64,000 nt of DNA from G963691885 sp963691885 (GCA_963691885.1 OY829843.1:3038001-3102000); one strand, 5' to 3'; counted from the stretch's first letter, positions 7,718 to 16,916 are shown. The notes: generated from the letters alone by a model not told the origin. A program made the numbers and translations.

Positions 7718-8410
7718 TCAGAAACTCTCGACCCAGGGGCGGAGTTCCACTTCCCAGGTCCAGGCACTGCGATGCTGACGGTGAATATGCAGATATGTTT
7801 CCGCTATTGAGTCCGGATGCAGGCGGCTATCCTCCGGCTTGTCTGCTGGCCAGGGTCGGTCCGGGTTTTCGATGGCCCCGTCGATAATGAAATGCGCCAC
7901 ATGGATATTCTTGGGCTGCAACTCGCGCGCCATGCTTTGTGCAAGCCCTCGAAGACCGAATTTGCCCATTGCAAAGGCCGCTGATTGCGGAACGCCTTTG
8001 ACGCTGGCGGTTGCGCCGGTGAAAAGGATGCTGCCAGATCCGCGTTCGGTCATTCGTTTGGCGGCCTCTTGAGCGACCAGGAAACCGCCATAGCACGTCA
8101 CCATGATTGCGTCGCGCACGACCAGTGGGTCAATTTCGGTGAAAGGCCCGCGAACCCGCGCGCTGGGATTAAAGACGACAACGTTTGGGGACCCCAGACT
8201 GGTATCCAGACCCTTGAATAGTTTGGCGACATCGTCAGGCGAAGAGGTGTCGCAGGCAAACAGCTTTGCATTTGTTTCGGCAGCCAGTCCGTCCAGTTTG
8301 TCGGGGTTCCGCGCCGCCATTGCGACCTGCATCCCTTCAGCGTGAAACAGACGGGCAAGACTGGCACTCAAGCCCTGTCCTGCACCAACGATCAAGGCAA
8401 TCTCAGACAT
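7718..8410 (-). CDS. Short-chain dehydrogenase/reductase-family protein with altered catalytic tyrosine
   Basis: 230 residues. An N-terminal Rossmann motif is present (IVGAGQGLSASLARLF). The serine-region strand SILFTGATASVKG is normal, but the usual YxxxK is replaced by FAMGK: phenylalanine sits where the catalytic tyrosine belongs while the lysine is kept. Relatives with TGATAS and a phenylalanine in this place form a known branch of the family, so the protein may bind cofactor without classic reductase chemistry or may use another acid. A good ribosome site (AAGGGGA) supports the start. It follows the 2-hydroxyacid dehydrogenase by 48 bases and is probably cotranscribed with it. Confidence 0.88.
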   Translation of the reverse strand: MSEIALIVGAGQGLSASLARLFHAEGMQVAMAARNPDKLDGLAAETNAKLFACDTSSPDDVAKLFKGLDTSLGSPNVVVFNPSARVRGPFTEIDPLVVRDAIMVTCYGGFLVAQEAAKRMTERGSGSILFTGATASVKGVPQSAAFAMGKFGLRGLAQSMARELQPKNIHVAHFIIDGAIENPDRPWPADKPEDSRLHPDSIAETYLHIHRQHRSAWTWEVELRPWVESF

Positions 8411-8458
8411 TTTCGCATCCCCTTTTAGCGGTGGCTCTCCGCTTTGACGAAATCGCCG

Positions 8459-9424
8459 TCAGGCAATCCGTGCTGGGAGGGGCCGTTCATCAAACCAGGC
8501 ATCAAGATTATCCAGACACATATTGCCCATCGCATTCCGTGTTTCCACGGTGGCGGAACCGACATGCGGCAACAGAAACGCATTGGGCAGATCCAGATAG
8601 TCTTTGTTAAAGTTTGGTTCGCCATCGAAAACATCAAGACCGACGGCGGCAATCCGCCCGGATTTTAGCGCCGCGATAAGCGCTGCATCATCGATGATGC
8701 CGCCGCGCGCTGTATTGACCACCACGGCATTCTGAGGCAACAGCGCAATCCTGGCCTCGTTCAGGAATTTTCGGGTTTGATCCGTCAGGGGACAATTGAA
8801 ACTGAGGAAATCGCAGACAGGCAGCATCTCTTCAGGGCTCTCGTGGAAAACCGCGCCCGCTTCCTGATCTTCAGGCAGACGTGACCGGTTGTAGTAATGG
8901 ATCTCCATTTCGAAACCCTTTGCACGCCGGGCCAGGGCCTGACCGATCCTGCCCATCCCGATGATGCCCAGGCGTTTGCCCGTGACATGTACACCCAGCA
9001 TTCCGGTCGGTTCCCATTTCTGCCAGCCCCCTGTCCGCAGCACTGTGCTCGCCAGATGCGCCTGACGCGCCGCACCAAGAAGGCAGAGGAAGGTCAGGTC
9101 GGCCGTGGCATCTGTCAGAACATCAGGCGTGTTGGAGACGACCAATCCGCGGTCCTTTGCGGCATCGAGATCTATGTGGTCATAACCGACAGAGAATGTA
9201 GCGACCATTTTCACAGAGGTCGGTAAAGCGTTGATTTCCGCAGCGCCCATGGCTTCGGTCGGTGTCAGAAGGATAGCCTCACAGCCTTCGGCCCTGCTTA
9301 GCAGCGTTTCCGTACTAAGAAGCTCATCGGTCGGGTTTGTGATCGCATCGTAATCGCGGGCAAGACGCGCTTCTATATCGGGCGGCAACAGGCGGGTGAC
9401 CAGAAGTCGAGGCTTTGTTGGCAT
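8459..9424 (-). CDS. D-isomer-specific 2-hydroxyacid dehydrogenase (glyoxylate/hydroxypyruvate reductase type)
   Basis: 321 residues, the family's normal length. The NAD(P)-binding fold is seen in GKRLGIIGMGRIGQALARRA. The catalytic triad is present: Arg in NTARGGIIDD, Glu in LDVFDGEPN and His in LLPHVGSAT. The substrate-loop segment FSVGYDHIDLDAA matches the glyoxylate/hydroxypyruvate reductase branch. It would reduce a 2-oxoacid in the cytoplasm; the exact substrate is inferred. The ribosome site AAGGA supports the start. It sits in a leftward series with dinB upstream and the SDR downstream. Confidence 0.9.
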   Translation of the reverse strand: MPTKPRLLVTRLLPPDIEARLARDYDAITNPTDELLSTETLLSRAEGCEAILLTPTEAMGAAEINALPTSVKMVATFSVGYDHIDLDAAKDRGLVVSNTPDVLTDATADLTFLCLLGAARQAHLASTVLRTGGWQKWEPTGMLGVHVTGKRLGIIGMGRIGQALARRAKGFEMEIHYYNRSRLPEDQEAGAVFHESPEEMLPVCDFLSFNCPLTDQTRKFLNEARIALLPQNAVVVNTARGGIIDDAALIAALKSGRIAAVGLDVFDGEPNFNKDYLDLPNAFLLPHVGSATVETRNAMGNMCLDNLDAWFDERPLPARIA

Positions 9425-9497
9425 GTTTCGTTCCTTGTCTGATTGATCACCGCGCGATGTGCGGCACTGTGTTTGATTGTGGAACGGGCAGCCCGGT

Positions 9498-10814
9498 TTA
9501 AAGAGAGCGCCCGCGTTTGACTGAGCTGTCGCCGAGTTTTTCCCGTATTTCGTCCATTACCTTTTCCAGCCTTGCCGCCTTGTCCCGGCCCGGATCCGCC
9601 AGATCCGGAATGTCGGCCATATCCGGTGATCCGAGATCAGCACCACCAATGCCTAAAAGGCGATATTCGGTGCCATCCGCCTCCCTTTCGAGCAATTGCA
9701 GCCCGGTTTGAAACAGGATCTCCGCCATCTGTGTCGGGGTGGAGAGTTTGCGGCTTCTGGAAATGATCCTGAAATCGGCAGCGCGCAGCTTTAATTGAAC
9801 AGTTCCGGCGGCAAAATCCCCTTTCTTCAAGCGCTTGGACACTGACTCGCAAAGCGGCCAAAGGATAGTGGCCAGGGCATTCAGGTCTGATATGTCCTTG
9901 TCGAACGTTGTTTCTGAAGAGATGCTCTTTGTTTCAGAATTGGGGTCCACCTTGCGATCATCCCGGCCCCAGGCGAAATCGTACAAGCGTCCCCCGATGC
10001 TGCCATAGCGACGCATCAAATCGATCTGACTGCTCTCTCTGATCTGACCGATCGTGGCGATCCCGTTTTGATGCAGTTTCTTCTCAAGGGCCTTTCCAAC
10101 ACCAAAGATCATGGAGACGGGCTTGTCTGACAGAAAATCGACGGCTTCCGCCTGTCCGATGATGGCAAATCCCCGGGGCTTGTCGAGATCGCTTGCGATT
10201 TTTGCCAGGGATTTGTTGTAACTCAGCCCGATTGACGCCCGAATGCCTATTTCGTGCTCAATCCGTTTAACCAGATCTGCGAGTGTTCTGGCCGGACTGC
10301 CGCCATGAACCTCACTGGTGCCAGAGAGGTCCAGAAACGCCTCGTCAATGGAAAGCGGTTGGACCAGCGGTGTGATATCCAGCATCATCTTGCGGACCTG
10401 TCGACCGACCTGACTGTACTTTTCCATGTTTGGACGTATGACCACGGCGTCCGGGCAGGCCTTGAGCGCCTTGAACATCGGCATTGCCGAACGAACGCCA
10501 TACATTCTTGCGACATAACAAGCCGCCGAGACGACGCCGCGCTGCCCGCCACCGATGATCACCGGCTTGTCGTGAAGATCCGGATTATCCCGCTTTTCAA
10601 CCGAGGCGTAAAAGGCATCGCAATCGATATGGGCGATGGAAAGCTGATGCAATTCTGGGTGGATTATGGTTCTGGTGCTGCCGCAATTGGGGCAGATCGT
10701 GTTCGATTTTTCAACGTCGGCCGTCCACTGGTGAAGGCAATCCCGACACAATGCGGGCAATGTCACCGATTTGTCCGTGGTTTCTTTCGGCATATCTAGG
10801 TTCAGCGGGTTCAT
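9498..10814 (-). CDS. dinB: DNA polymerase IV with N-terminal zinc-ribbon-like extension
   Basis: 438 residues. The Y-family core begins at IAHIDCDAFYASVEKRDNPD (metal-binding Asp and steric-gate region) and continues with VVSAACYVARMYGVRSAMPM, the catalytic PLSIDEAFLDLSG, and IGLSYNKSLAKIASDLDKP. Ahead of the core lie about 50 extra residues with two cysteine pairs (LCRDC and ICPNC), a likely zinc ribbon seen in many alphaproteobacterial DinB proteins. Function: error-prone synthesis past damaged bases. The C-terminus ends GDSSVKRGRSL and shows no obvious clamp-binding motif. Confidence 0.95.
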   Translation of the reverse strand: MNPLNLDMPKETTDKSVTLPALCRDCLHQWTADVEKSNTICPNCGSTRTIIHPELHQLSIAHIDCDAFYASVEKRDNPDLHDKPVIIGGGQRGVVSAACYVARMYGVRSAMPMFKALKACPDAVVIRPNMEKYSQVGRQVRKMMLDITPLVQPLSIDEAFLDLSGTSEVHGGSPARTLADLVKRIEHEIGIRASIGLSYNKSLAKIASDLDKPRGFAIIGQAEAVDFLSDKPVSMIFGVGKALEKKLHQNGIATIGQIRESSQIDLMRRYGSIGGRLYDFAWGRDDRKVDPNSETKSISSETTFDKDISDLNALATILWPLCESVSKRLKKGDFAAGTVQLKLRAADFRIISRSRKLSTPTQMAEILFQTGLQLLEREADGTEYRLLGIGGADLGSPDMADIPDLADPGRDKAARLEKVMDEIREKLGDSSVKRGRSL

Positions 10815-10986
10815 GTGCTAAGTGTTTGACGGATAGAGATAAAGCAAAAATGCCCGCTCGTAAAATTCAGTAAAATAGCAGGTTGCGAAATTCTGATTAA
10901 AAATTATACATGATTGTTTACCAATAAATGTCAGGATTACTGGAAAAGCCTGCAAAATCCTTATATTGATATGATAGAATGGAAGT

Positions 10987-11002
10987 GTTGATCGTGATCA
11001 AC
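10987..11002. promoter_or_regulatory. Inverted repeat upstream of divK
   Basis: GTTGATC-GT-GATCAAC, with seven-base perfect arms, lies 54 bases before the divK ATG. Its position suits an operator or activator site for divK. No regulator can be named from the sequence, and I see no CtrA box in this region. Confidence 0.45.
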
Positions 11003-11055
11003 ATGGTATCGGGCAGTACTCCTTATCGTCCGGTTCAATTTTTGAGGGTGAATTG

Positions 11056-11421
11056 ATGGCACAGAAGGTAATGATCGTGGAAGATAACGAGCTCAACATG
11101 AAGCTCTTTCACGACCTTTTGGAATCCCGGGGATACGACATCATTGAAACGCGGGATGGTATGGAAGCCCTGAAAATGGCGCGGTCAGAGAGGCCGGATT
11201 TGATATTGATGGATATTCAACTTCCTGAAGTGTCCGGTTTGGAGGTAACCAAATGGATCAAGGAGGATGATGACCTCAAATCCATCCCAATTATTGCCGT
11301 GACAGCGTTTGCCATGAAGGGTGATGAAGAGAAGATCCGGGAAGGCGGGTGCGAAGCCTATATTGCCAAACCGATTTCCGTTAGCAATTTTCTCGATACT
11401 GTGGCCAAGTTTTTAGATTGA
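11056..11421 (+). CDS. divK: Single-domain response regulator DivK
   Basis: 121 residues from the ATG at 11056, which has GAGGGTGA just upstream; a TTG one codon earlier is less likely. The whole protein is one receiver domain: acidic pocket E9/D10, phosphoacceptor D53 in LILMDIQLPEVSG, conserved Thr in VTAFAMKGD and Lys in YIAKPIS. In Caulobacter DivK is phosphorylated by DivJ, dephosphorylated by PleC, and controls the CckA-CtrA cascade through DivL. The assignment rests on sequence and on pleD lying directly downstream, the Caulobacter order. Confidence 0.93.
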   Translation: MAQKVMIVEDNELNMKLFHDLLESRGYDIIETRDGMEALKMARSERPDLILMDIQLPEVSGLEVTKWIKEDDDLKSIPIIAVTAFAMKGDEEKIREGGCEAYIAKPISVSNFLDTVAKFLD

Positions 11422-11561
11422 TCACGGTCTTTTGTCTCTTTTTGACAAATGAGCTGAGAGTGATCTTGAACACAGTCAGGTTGACAAGGATCAATTAAAC
11501 TATTCATTTCTGTGATATGGTCGAATAACAAATCTGAGAATAGCGGGTACAGAAATAATCC

Positions 11562-12989
11562 ATGACGGCGCGCGTACTTGTTGTTGATGATCTTTTGCCC
11601 AATGTGAAATTGCTTGAGGCCAAGCTTTCCAGTGAGTATTTCGATGTTGTTACCGCGAATGACGGGCCCGGTACGCTTGAGGCGCTCGAAGAACACAAGC
11701 CTGATATCGTTCTGCTTGATGTTATGATGCCAGGCATGGACGGTTTTGAGGTTTGCCAGCGCATCAAAACCAATCCAAAAACAACGCATATTCCGGTCGT
11801 CATGGTGACCGCGCTTTCGGACAGCTCTGATCGGGTGCGCGGACTGGAGGCTGGCGCCGACGATTTTCTGACCAAACCTTTGGATGATACTGCCTTGTTC
11901 GCCCGCGTACGTTCACTCGTAAGGCTGAAAATGTTGACCGATGAATGGCGCCTGAGAGAACAGACATCCGGTCAGCTTGGTGTGCTGCAAAATGATTCTG
12001 CCCTGATTGATGTGGGCACTGCGAATGCGCGAATACTTGTGATCGAAGAAGGTAATATCGACTGGATCAAGATCAGCGAAACCCTGTCGGTTGAATCGCC
12101 CCATATGGTGCACGCGAGAAACCGGGAAGAAGCGCTGGGATATGCGAAAGGCGACGAGGGTTTCGATCTGGTCATCCTGAACATGAACATCCAGTTCCAG
12201 GACGCATTGCGTCTGACATCGCAGCTGCGTGCATCGGACAAAACCCGTTATACCGCGATCCTCATGGTCTCTGAAGAACACGATATGGACAAGATCGCCA
12301 AGGGGCTGGATCTTGGGATCAATGATTATCTGATCAAACCCATTGACCGGAATGAGTTGCTGGCCCGTGTCCGGACCCAGATCAAACGTCAGCGCTATCA
12401 AGAGCGCCTGCGTGACAATTACGAGCGCAGCCTTGTCATGGCGCTGACCGACTCCCTGACGGGCCTTTACAACCGACGCTATGTTACGGCGCATCTGGAT
12501 GGAATGGTCAACCGGCACTTGCAGACCGGCAAGGAATTAGCGGTTTTGATGATCGATATCGATCACTTCAAGGCAGTGAATGACACATTGGGTCATGCGG
12601 CCGGCGATGATGTGCTGGTTGAGATGTCGAGGCGCATGCTCAAGAGTGTGCGAAGCGTTGATACACTGGCCCGTCTTGGTGGCGAGGAATTCATTGCGGT
12701 GCTGCCCGATACGCCTGAAGAGATCGCCTGCACGGTTGCTGAACGCCTGCGCGGCATAATCAGTGACGAGATATTCGATCTGCCGGTGGTAAACACGCAA
12801 CAGGAAATCACAATTTCCGTTGGCGTCACCCTGATGCAGGAGGGGGATAACCGTCAAACCCTGATTAACAGGGCAGATTCCGCGCTTTATGAAGCAAAAG
12901 GGCGTGGCAGGAACCAGGCTGTTCTCGCGAAGAATGGCGGTTTCTCAACCATTCCAAAGGCAGAGAAACAACTGGCTGAAGAAGGCTGA
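11562..12989 (+). CDS. pleD: Response regulator PleD, diguanylate cyclase
   Basis: 475 residues with the PleD layout. Receiver 1 (1-120) has D9/D10 and phosphoacceptor D53 in IVLLDVMMPGMDG. Receiver 2 (about 155-275) is degenerate, with asparagine at the acceptor place (LVILNMNI), and probably serves as a dimerisation adaptor as in Caulobacter. The C-terminal GGDEF domain has DSLTGLYNRRY, MIDIDHFKAVND and the active loop LGGEEFIAV, with an RxxD inhibitory site (RSVD) five residues before it. It makes c-di-GMP when phosphorylated. A gap of 140 bases after divK leaves room for its own promoter. Confidence 0.95.
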   Translation: MTARVLVVDDLLPNVKLLEAKLSSEYFDVVTANDGPGTLEALEEHKPDIVLLDVMMPGMDGFEVCQRIKTNPKTTHIPVVMVTALSDSSDRVRGLEAGADDFLTKPLDDTALFARVRSLVRLKMLTDEWRLREQTSGQLGVLQNDSALIDVGTANARILVIEEGNIDWIKISETLSVESPHMVHARNREEALGYAKGDEGFDLVILNMNIQFQDALRLTSQLRASDKTRYTAILMVSEEHDMDKIAKGLDLGINDYLIKPIDRNELLARVRTQIKRQRYQERLRDNYERSLVMALTDSLTGLYNRRYVTAHLDGMVNRHLQTGKELAVLMIDIDHFKAVNDTLGHAAGDDVLVEMSRRMLKSVRSVDTLARLGGEEFIAVLPDTPEEIACTVAERLRGIISDEIFDLPVVNTQQEITISVGVTLMQEGDNRQTLINRADSALYEAKGRGRNQAVLAKNGGFSTIPKAEKQLAEEG

Positions 12990-13012
12990 TAGCCACAGCC
13001 GTTTACCACCTC

Positions 13013-14194
13013 TTAGTGTTGGCGTTCCAGAACCCGCAGACGACTCCACGCCTGATCGCAATCAACGTAACAGCCCTGCAAGTGACGGGCACCTGAACCG
13101 GCGTCAAACGCTTCGCGCCCATGCATCACACGGCGGTTGTGAAATGTCATGATCTCGCCCGGGTTTAAACGGAACCGAAGTTCCTGTTCAGAGCGACGCA
13201 AGATCCTTGTATAAGCCTGGCGTGCCCGAAAATACGGGACGATTTCCTCTTCTGAGAGATCCAACGGGGCTTCAAGTTGACGGTTATACCGGATTTCGGA
13301 AAAGTCCCCTACGTCATCGAGTGTGATCACGGGTGATCTGAAGCTGATGTCCCAGTCGTGGTCGTGAAAACGGCTTGGAATTGACGTCCGGGTCAGGATG
13401 TCAAACGCGTCTGGGTCTTCTGCACGCAGTTTTTCAGCCACGGCAAACCCATCAACCAGAACCGATTGTCCGCCTTTTGCCTCAAACTTGATGCAGTGTA
13501 GCATCTGAATGCCCGGTGGCATTTCACAGTTTGAGAGATCGGTGTGACTGGCAACCTTGATCGGTGTGTAAGCAACATTGTCTGGATTGTCTTTAGCGAT
13601 GACAGAGTAATCGACGCCGAAATGCGTCTGGCGCAGAAAACCGATCCGCTCTGCTGTTTTCGTAACCTGATCGGTCTCGCATGGCGTGCCGGTCACGATT
13701 GAAAAACCGAATTCCCGCAACTGGGACAGCCATTGACGCAGACCTTCATCAGTCGTCATAACCGCGGTGTGATCGACGCGTGGAATTTGGTTTGAGATCT
13801 CTGCGCCCCAGGTTGTCAGTTTGGGTCGGCGTTCTGCCCGTGCCCAATCAGCATAGCAAAAACGCCGTAACCATTCCGACGTGAACCGGCTGCGATGGCC
13901 ATCTGGGGCCCAAGAGATTGCAAGAACGCCGTCAGCGATTTCGCAGGTTTCCGCTTTGATATCAGGATCAATGTCCAGAATATCATGCATTTTTTCCCAG
14001 GCTTGGGGGTGATAACAGAGCTCACACAGGCAATTGTCGCGAAGCCAGAGATACAGGAAATGGGCAGACCGGCCATCGGACCAGTGGATCTGGATCCCGG
14101 TCTCGGTCAGGTCACATTGTGTGATCACAGGGCCATTCGTGATCGACATCTGATCTGGATCCCGGTTCAAACGGTCAATGGCCGCCATTGTCAT
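13013..14194 (-). CDS. Gamma-butyrobetaine dioxygenase-like 2-oxoglutarate/Fe(II) oxygenase
   Basis: 393 residues from the ATG at 14194, preceded by GGGGGAAG; an earlier ATG at 14248 overlaps the upstream stop codon and would add 18 residues. The N-terminal domain carries the zinc-site cysteines of gamma-butyrobetaine hydroxylases in DNCLCELCYHP (Cys-x-Cys-x2-Cys). The TauD-like core has HTDLSN near residue 216 and HGREAFD near 356 for iron, and Arg in GARHLQGCY for 2-oxoglutarate. Known members hydroxylate gamma-butyrobetaine to carnitine or trimethyllysine. Location right behind an MttB-family methyltransferase suggests a methylated-amine substrate, but which one is open. Confidence 0.88.
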   Translation of the reverse strand: MTMAAIDRLNRDPDQMSITNGPVITQCDLTETGIQIHWSDGRSAHFLYLWLRDNCLCELCYHPQAWEKMHDILDIDPDIKAETCEIADGVLAISWAPDGHRSRFTSEWLRRFCYADWARAERRPKLTTWGAEISNQIPRVDHTAVMTTDEGLRQWLSQLREFGFSIVTGTPCETDQVTKTAERIGFLRQTHFGVDYSVIAKDNPDNVAYTPIKVASHTDLSNCEMPPGIQMLHCIKFEAKGGQSVLVDGFAVAEKLRAEDPDAFDILTRTSIPSRFHDHDWDISFRSPVITLDDVGDFSEIRYNRQLEAPLDLSEEEIVPYFRARQAYTRILRRSEQELRFRLNPGEIMTFHNRRVMHGREAFDAGSGARHLQGCYVDCDQAWSRLRVLERQH

Positions 14195-14244
14195 GATCTT
14201 CCCCCTGTCCAAGTTGTTTGGTCCATCCCGCCTGCTGGCGACCA

Positions 14245-15801
14245 TCATACATTGCTGTCCGGTACAGCATCCTTACGTTGTTTGATAAGCGCATTGAGCG
14301 CTTCATCGACGCCGGCGTCAATCTCCGGCGGTTGATACTCATTGAGCATCGCGTCGACCCTGGTGGCCGCGCGCTGGGCCAGATCCAGGGATCCGTCCGA
14401 CAACCATTGTTCAAAGGAATTGTTGTCCGCAATTGGCGAGCGATAGAACGCGTTTTCGAAGTTGGCCTGGGTGTGCGTACAGCCCAGAAAGTGGCTGCCG
14501 GGTCCAACTTCACGAAGGGCGTCGAGGCCCTGGCCATTTTCGGAAAGGTCCGGGCCAGCCAAAAGACGTTCAATCATAGCGCATTGATCGGCATCCATGA
14601 CGAACTTCTCGTACCCCATAGCGAGGCCACCTTCCAGCCAGCCGGCTGCGTGTAGCATGAAGTTCACACCGGCCAAGGCGGCGGTCTGCAGAGTGTTTGC
14701 TGCTTCGTAAGCCGCCTGTGCGTCCGGAATTTTGGAGCCGCAGAGTCCGCCGCCAGATCGGAAAGGTACGCCAAGACGGCGCGCAAGCTGAGCCGCCCCA
14801 TAGAGAACAAGACTGGGTTCGGGCGTGCCAAAGGTTGGCGCACCTGATTGCATCGAAATTGATGAGGCGAAGGTCCCGAAAACGACGGGTGCGCCCGGCC
14901 GAACCAATTGGGTGAGCGCAATACCGCTTGTTGCCTCTGCCAGGATTTGGGCGAGCGTGCCTGCCACGGTAACCGGGCTCATCGCGCCTGCCAGAATGAA
15001 GGGAGAAATCACCGTTGCCTGGTTGTTGCGCGCGTAAACCTTTAGCGCGCCCAGCATTGTATCATCCCAGACCATGGGCGAATTCGCATTGATCAGGTTG
15101 ATGACCACACAGTTGTTGTCGACAAAATCTTCGCCAAAGACGATTTTGCACATCTCGACAGTGTCTTCCGCGCGGGAAGGGGCAGTGACGGATCCCATGA
15201 AGGGTTTATCCGACAGCCGAATATGGCTGTACACCATGTCCAGATGACGTTTGTTCACAGGCAGATCGACTGGTTCGCAAACCGTACCGCCGGAATGGTG
15301 GATGCCGGGTGATGCATAGGCGAGTTTTACGAAATTCTGAAAATCCTCGATTGTCGCATAGCGGCGGCCTTCTTTGAGGGATCGGATGAATGGTGGGCCA
15401 TAGGCCGGGACAAGGACGGTATTCTTGCCGCCAATCTCGACCGAATTGGCCGGATTGCGTGCGTGTTGCGTGAATTGAGCGGGCGCGGATTTCTGAATGA
15501 TTTCGCGCAGCATTCCTTTCTCGAATCTTACGCGTTCACCATCGATACTGGCCCCGGCCTGACGCCAGATGTCGAGCGTTTCCGGGTCGTCACGGAAATC
15601 TATGCCGATCTCGGCCAGAATCGTTTCTGCATTGGCCTCAATTGTTTCAAGCTGTTCTTCGCTAAAGGGATCAAAGGTTGGAATTTTGCGCTGGATATAG
15701 GGCATGCGGACGCTGCCGCTGGATGCCCGCGCGGCCTGCCTTGCGCTGCGTCCGCCACCAGATCTGCGTGACCGTCTTGCCCCTTCAACTGCTTCGCTCA
15801 T
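14245..15801 (-). CDS. MttB-family (trimethylamine methyltransferase-like) protein without pyrrolysine
   Basis: 518 residues from the ATG at 15801, which has AAGAGGA upstream; a longer frame to 15891 has no such support. A basic, glycine- and serine-rich N-terminus (about 1-40) leads into an MttB-type TIM barrel: IGIDFRDDPETLDIWRQAGA, YGPPFIRSLKEGRRYAT, AGAMSPVTVAGTLAQ and SGGGLCGSKIPDAQAAYEA. There is no in-frame TAG, so it belongs to the large branch without pyrrolysine. Characterised members of that branch demethylate glycine betaine, carnitine, proline betaine or gamma-butyrobetaine onto a corrinoid protein. No corrinoid protein is encoded nearby, so the methyl acceptor is unknown. Confidence 0.88.
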   Translation of the reverse strand: MSEAVEGARRSRRSGGGRSARQAARASSGSVRMPYIQRKIPTFDPFSEEQLETIEANAETILAEIGIDFRDDPETLDIWRQAGASIDGERVRFEKGMLREIIQKSAPAQFTQHARNPANSVEIGGKNTVLVPAYGPPFIRSLKEGRRYATIEDFQNFVKLAYASPGIHHSGGTVCEPVDLPVNKRHLDMVYSHIRLSDKPFMGSVTAPSRAEDTVEMCKIVFGEDFVDNNCVVINLINANSPMVWDDTMLGALKVYARNNQATVISPFILAGAMSPVTVAGTLAQILAEATSGIALTQLVRPGAPVVFGTFASSISMQSGAPTFGTPEPSLVLYGAAQLARRLGVPFRSGGGLCGSKIPDAQAAYEAANTLQTAALAGVNFMLHAAGWLEGGLAMGYEKFVMDADQCAMIERLLAGPDLSENGQGLDALREVGPGSHFLGCTHTQANFENAFYRSPIADNNSFEQWLSDGSLDLAQRAATRVDAMLNEYQPPEIDAGVDEALNALIKQRKDAVPDSNV

Positions 15802-15998
15802 CGACCCATCCTCTTGAGACGCTATCCTGTTGATAAAATGCAGGATTGTTGACCTTGTCCGGTGCGGCCAAAGCGTCGGAACGATCACCACCGCACGGTC
15901 TGCGGACTATGGCGAAGGTTGGGTGGGTACGCGTGCTTATTCGCGACGCGGTTTCGCTAAACCCGCGTCATCGATGCTTGTGTTTCCGGTTTTGGCTC

Positions 15999-16916
15999 TC
16001 AGCTTTTATTCTTAGACGGTAACAGAACAGCGGCCACCGCAATCACCACGAGGACCAGGGCTGACACCTCATAAATCGTGATCTGCTCATTCAGAAGCAG
16101 CATGCCGGAGCCGACACCGATCACCGGCACGAAAAGTGATGAAACCGTCGATACCACGACCGGGACAAGGACCACGATGCGGTACCAGGCGTAAAAGCAG
16201 AAAACCCCGGCAATCGTGCAGTTATAGAGAAGCGCAAGGCCGGACGGCCATCCGACAAGGCCCCAATTCATGCTGTCATATATAAGGGCGAGCACAATGA
16301 TTGGCACGACGCCAATACCCTGCAGCCAGGCTGTCATCGCGCTGGTAGCCAGACTGAATCCGTAATGCCGCACAAAGACTGTGCCGATGCCCCAGCACAG
16401 AGCCGCCATGATGCAACTGGCTGTGCCCAGCGGGTTTTGACCGATAACGCGAAGATCCTGAAACAGAAGCAGCAGCATGCCGGCCATTCCGGCGGTGATG
16501 CCCATAACCTGCCGAAAAGTCAGCCGCTCTTTGACGACGATAACCGTAATAATGCTGGCCCAGACAGGCATCGTATAGCCCAGGATTGCCGCCCGACCCG
16601 ACGCCATATCCGCGATCCCCAAGAGGATGAAGATATTCCATCCGGTAATGTTCAATAGGGCGCAGGGTATCAAACCTTTGAAGTCGCGGCCTGTTGGCCG
16701 GATTTTTCGCTTGTTTATGAGCGCGATCATCAGGAACCCGAGCGCACTCATCGATACATTGACGGCGCGGAAGCTGAGTACCTCAATATCCTCCAGGCCG
16801 ATCTTCATGATTGGCCAGTTGACGCCCCAGAAAAGGGTCAATAACGGGAGCAGTATGATCGCTTCCTTTGGGATACGAGGCTTGGGGGTGCCGGTCGGGG
16901 CGCTCGGATCGCTCAT
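15999..16916 (-). CDS. EamA-family (DMT superfamily) transporter, second of a tandem pair
   Basis: 305 residues, mostly hydrophobic, with ten predicted helices in two EamA repeats, as usual for the drug/metabolite transporter superfamily. The signature of the first repeat, LFWGVNWPIMKIGLEDIE, is nearly identical to that of the upstream gene. Its ATG overlaps the stop codon of that gene (ATGA, 16913-16916), so the two are translationally coupled. It moves a small metabolite across the inner membrane; neighbours suggest an amine or amino-acid compound, but this is inference. Confidence 0.9.
   Translation of the reverse strand: MSDPSAPTGTPKPRIPKEAIILLPLLTLFWGVNWPIMKIGLEDIEVLSFRAVNVSMSALGFLMIALINKRKIRPTGRDFKGLIPCALLNITGWNIFILLGIADMASGRAAILGYTMPVWASIITVIVVKERLTFRQVMGITAGMAGMLLLLFQDLRVIGQNPLGTASCIMAALCWGIGTVFVRHYGFSLATSAMTAWLQGIGVVPIIVLALIYDSMNWGLVGWPSGLALLYNCTIAGVFCFYAWYRIVVLVPVVVSTVSSLFVPVIGVGSGMLLLNEQITIYEVSALVLVVIAVAAVLLPSKNKS

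Noticed and set aside
7584..7778. Small open frame with an NPxPGE pattern twice
   Set aside because: It overlaps the 3' end of the SDR gene on the other strand, its ribosome site is poorly spaced, and the repeat comes from the palindromic DNA.
14245..15801. True pyrrolysine-type trimethylamine methyltransferase
   Set aside because: No in-frame TAG is found, and no pyrrolysine genes or corrinoid protein are nearby.
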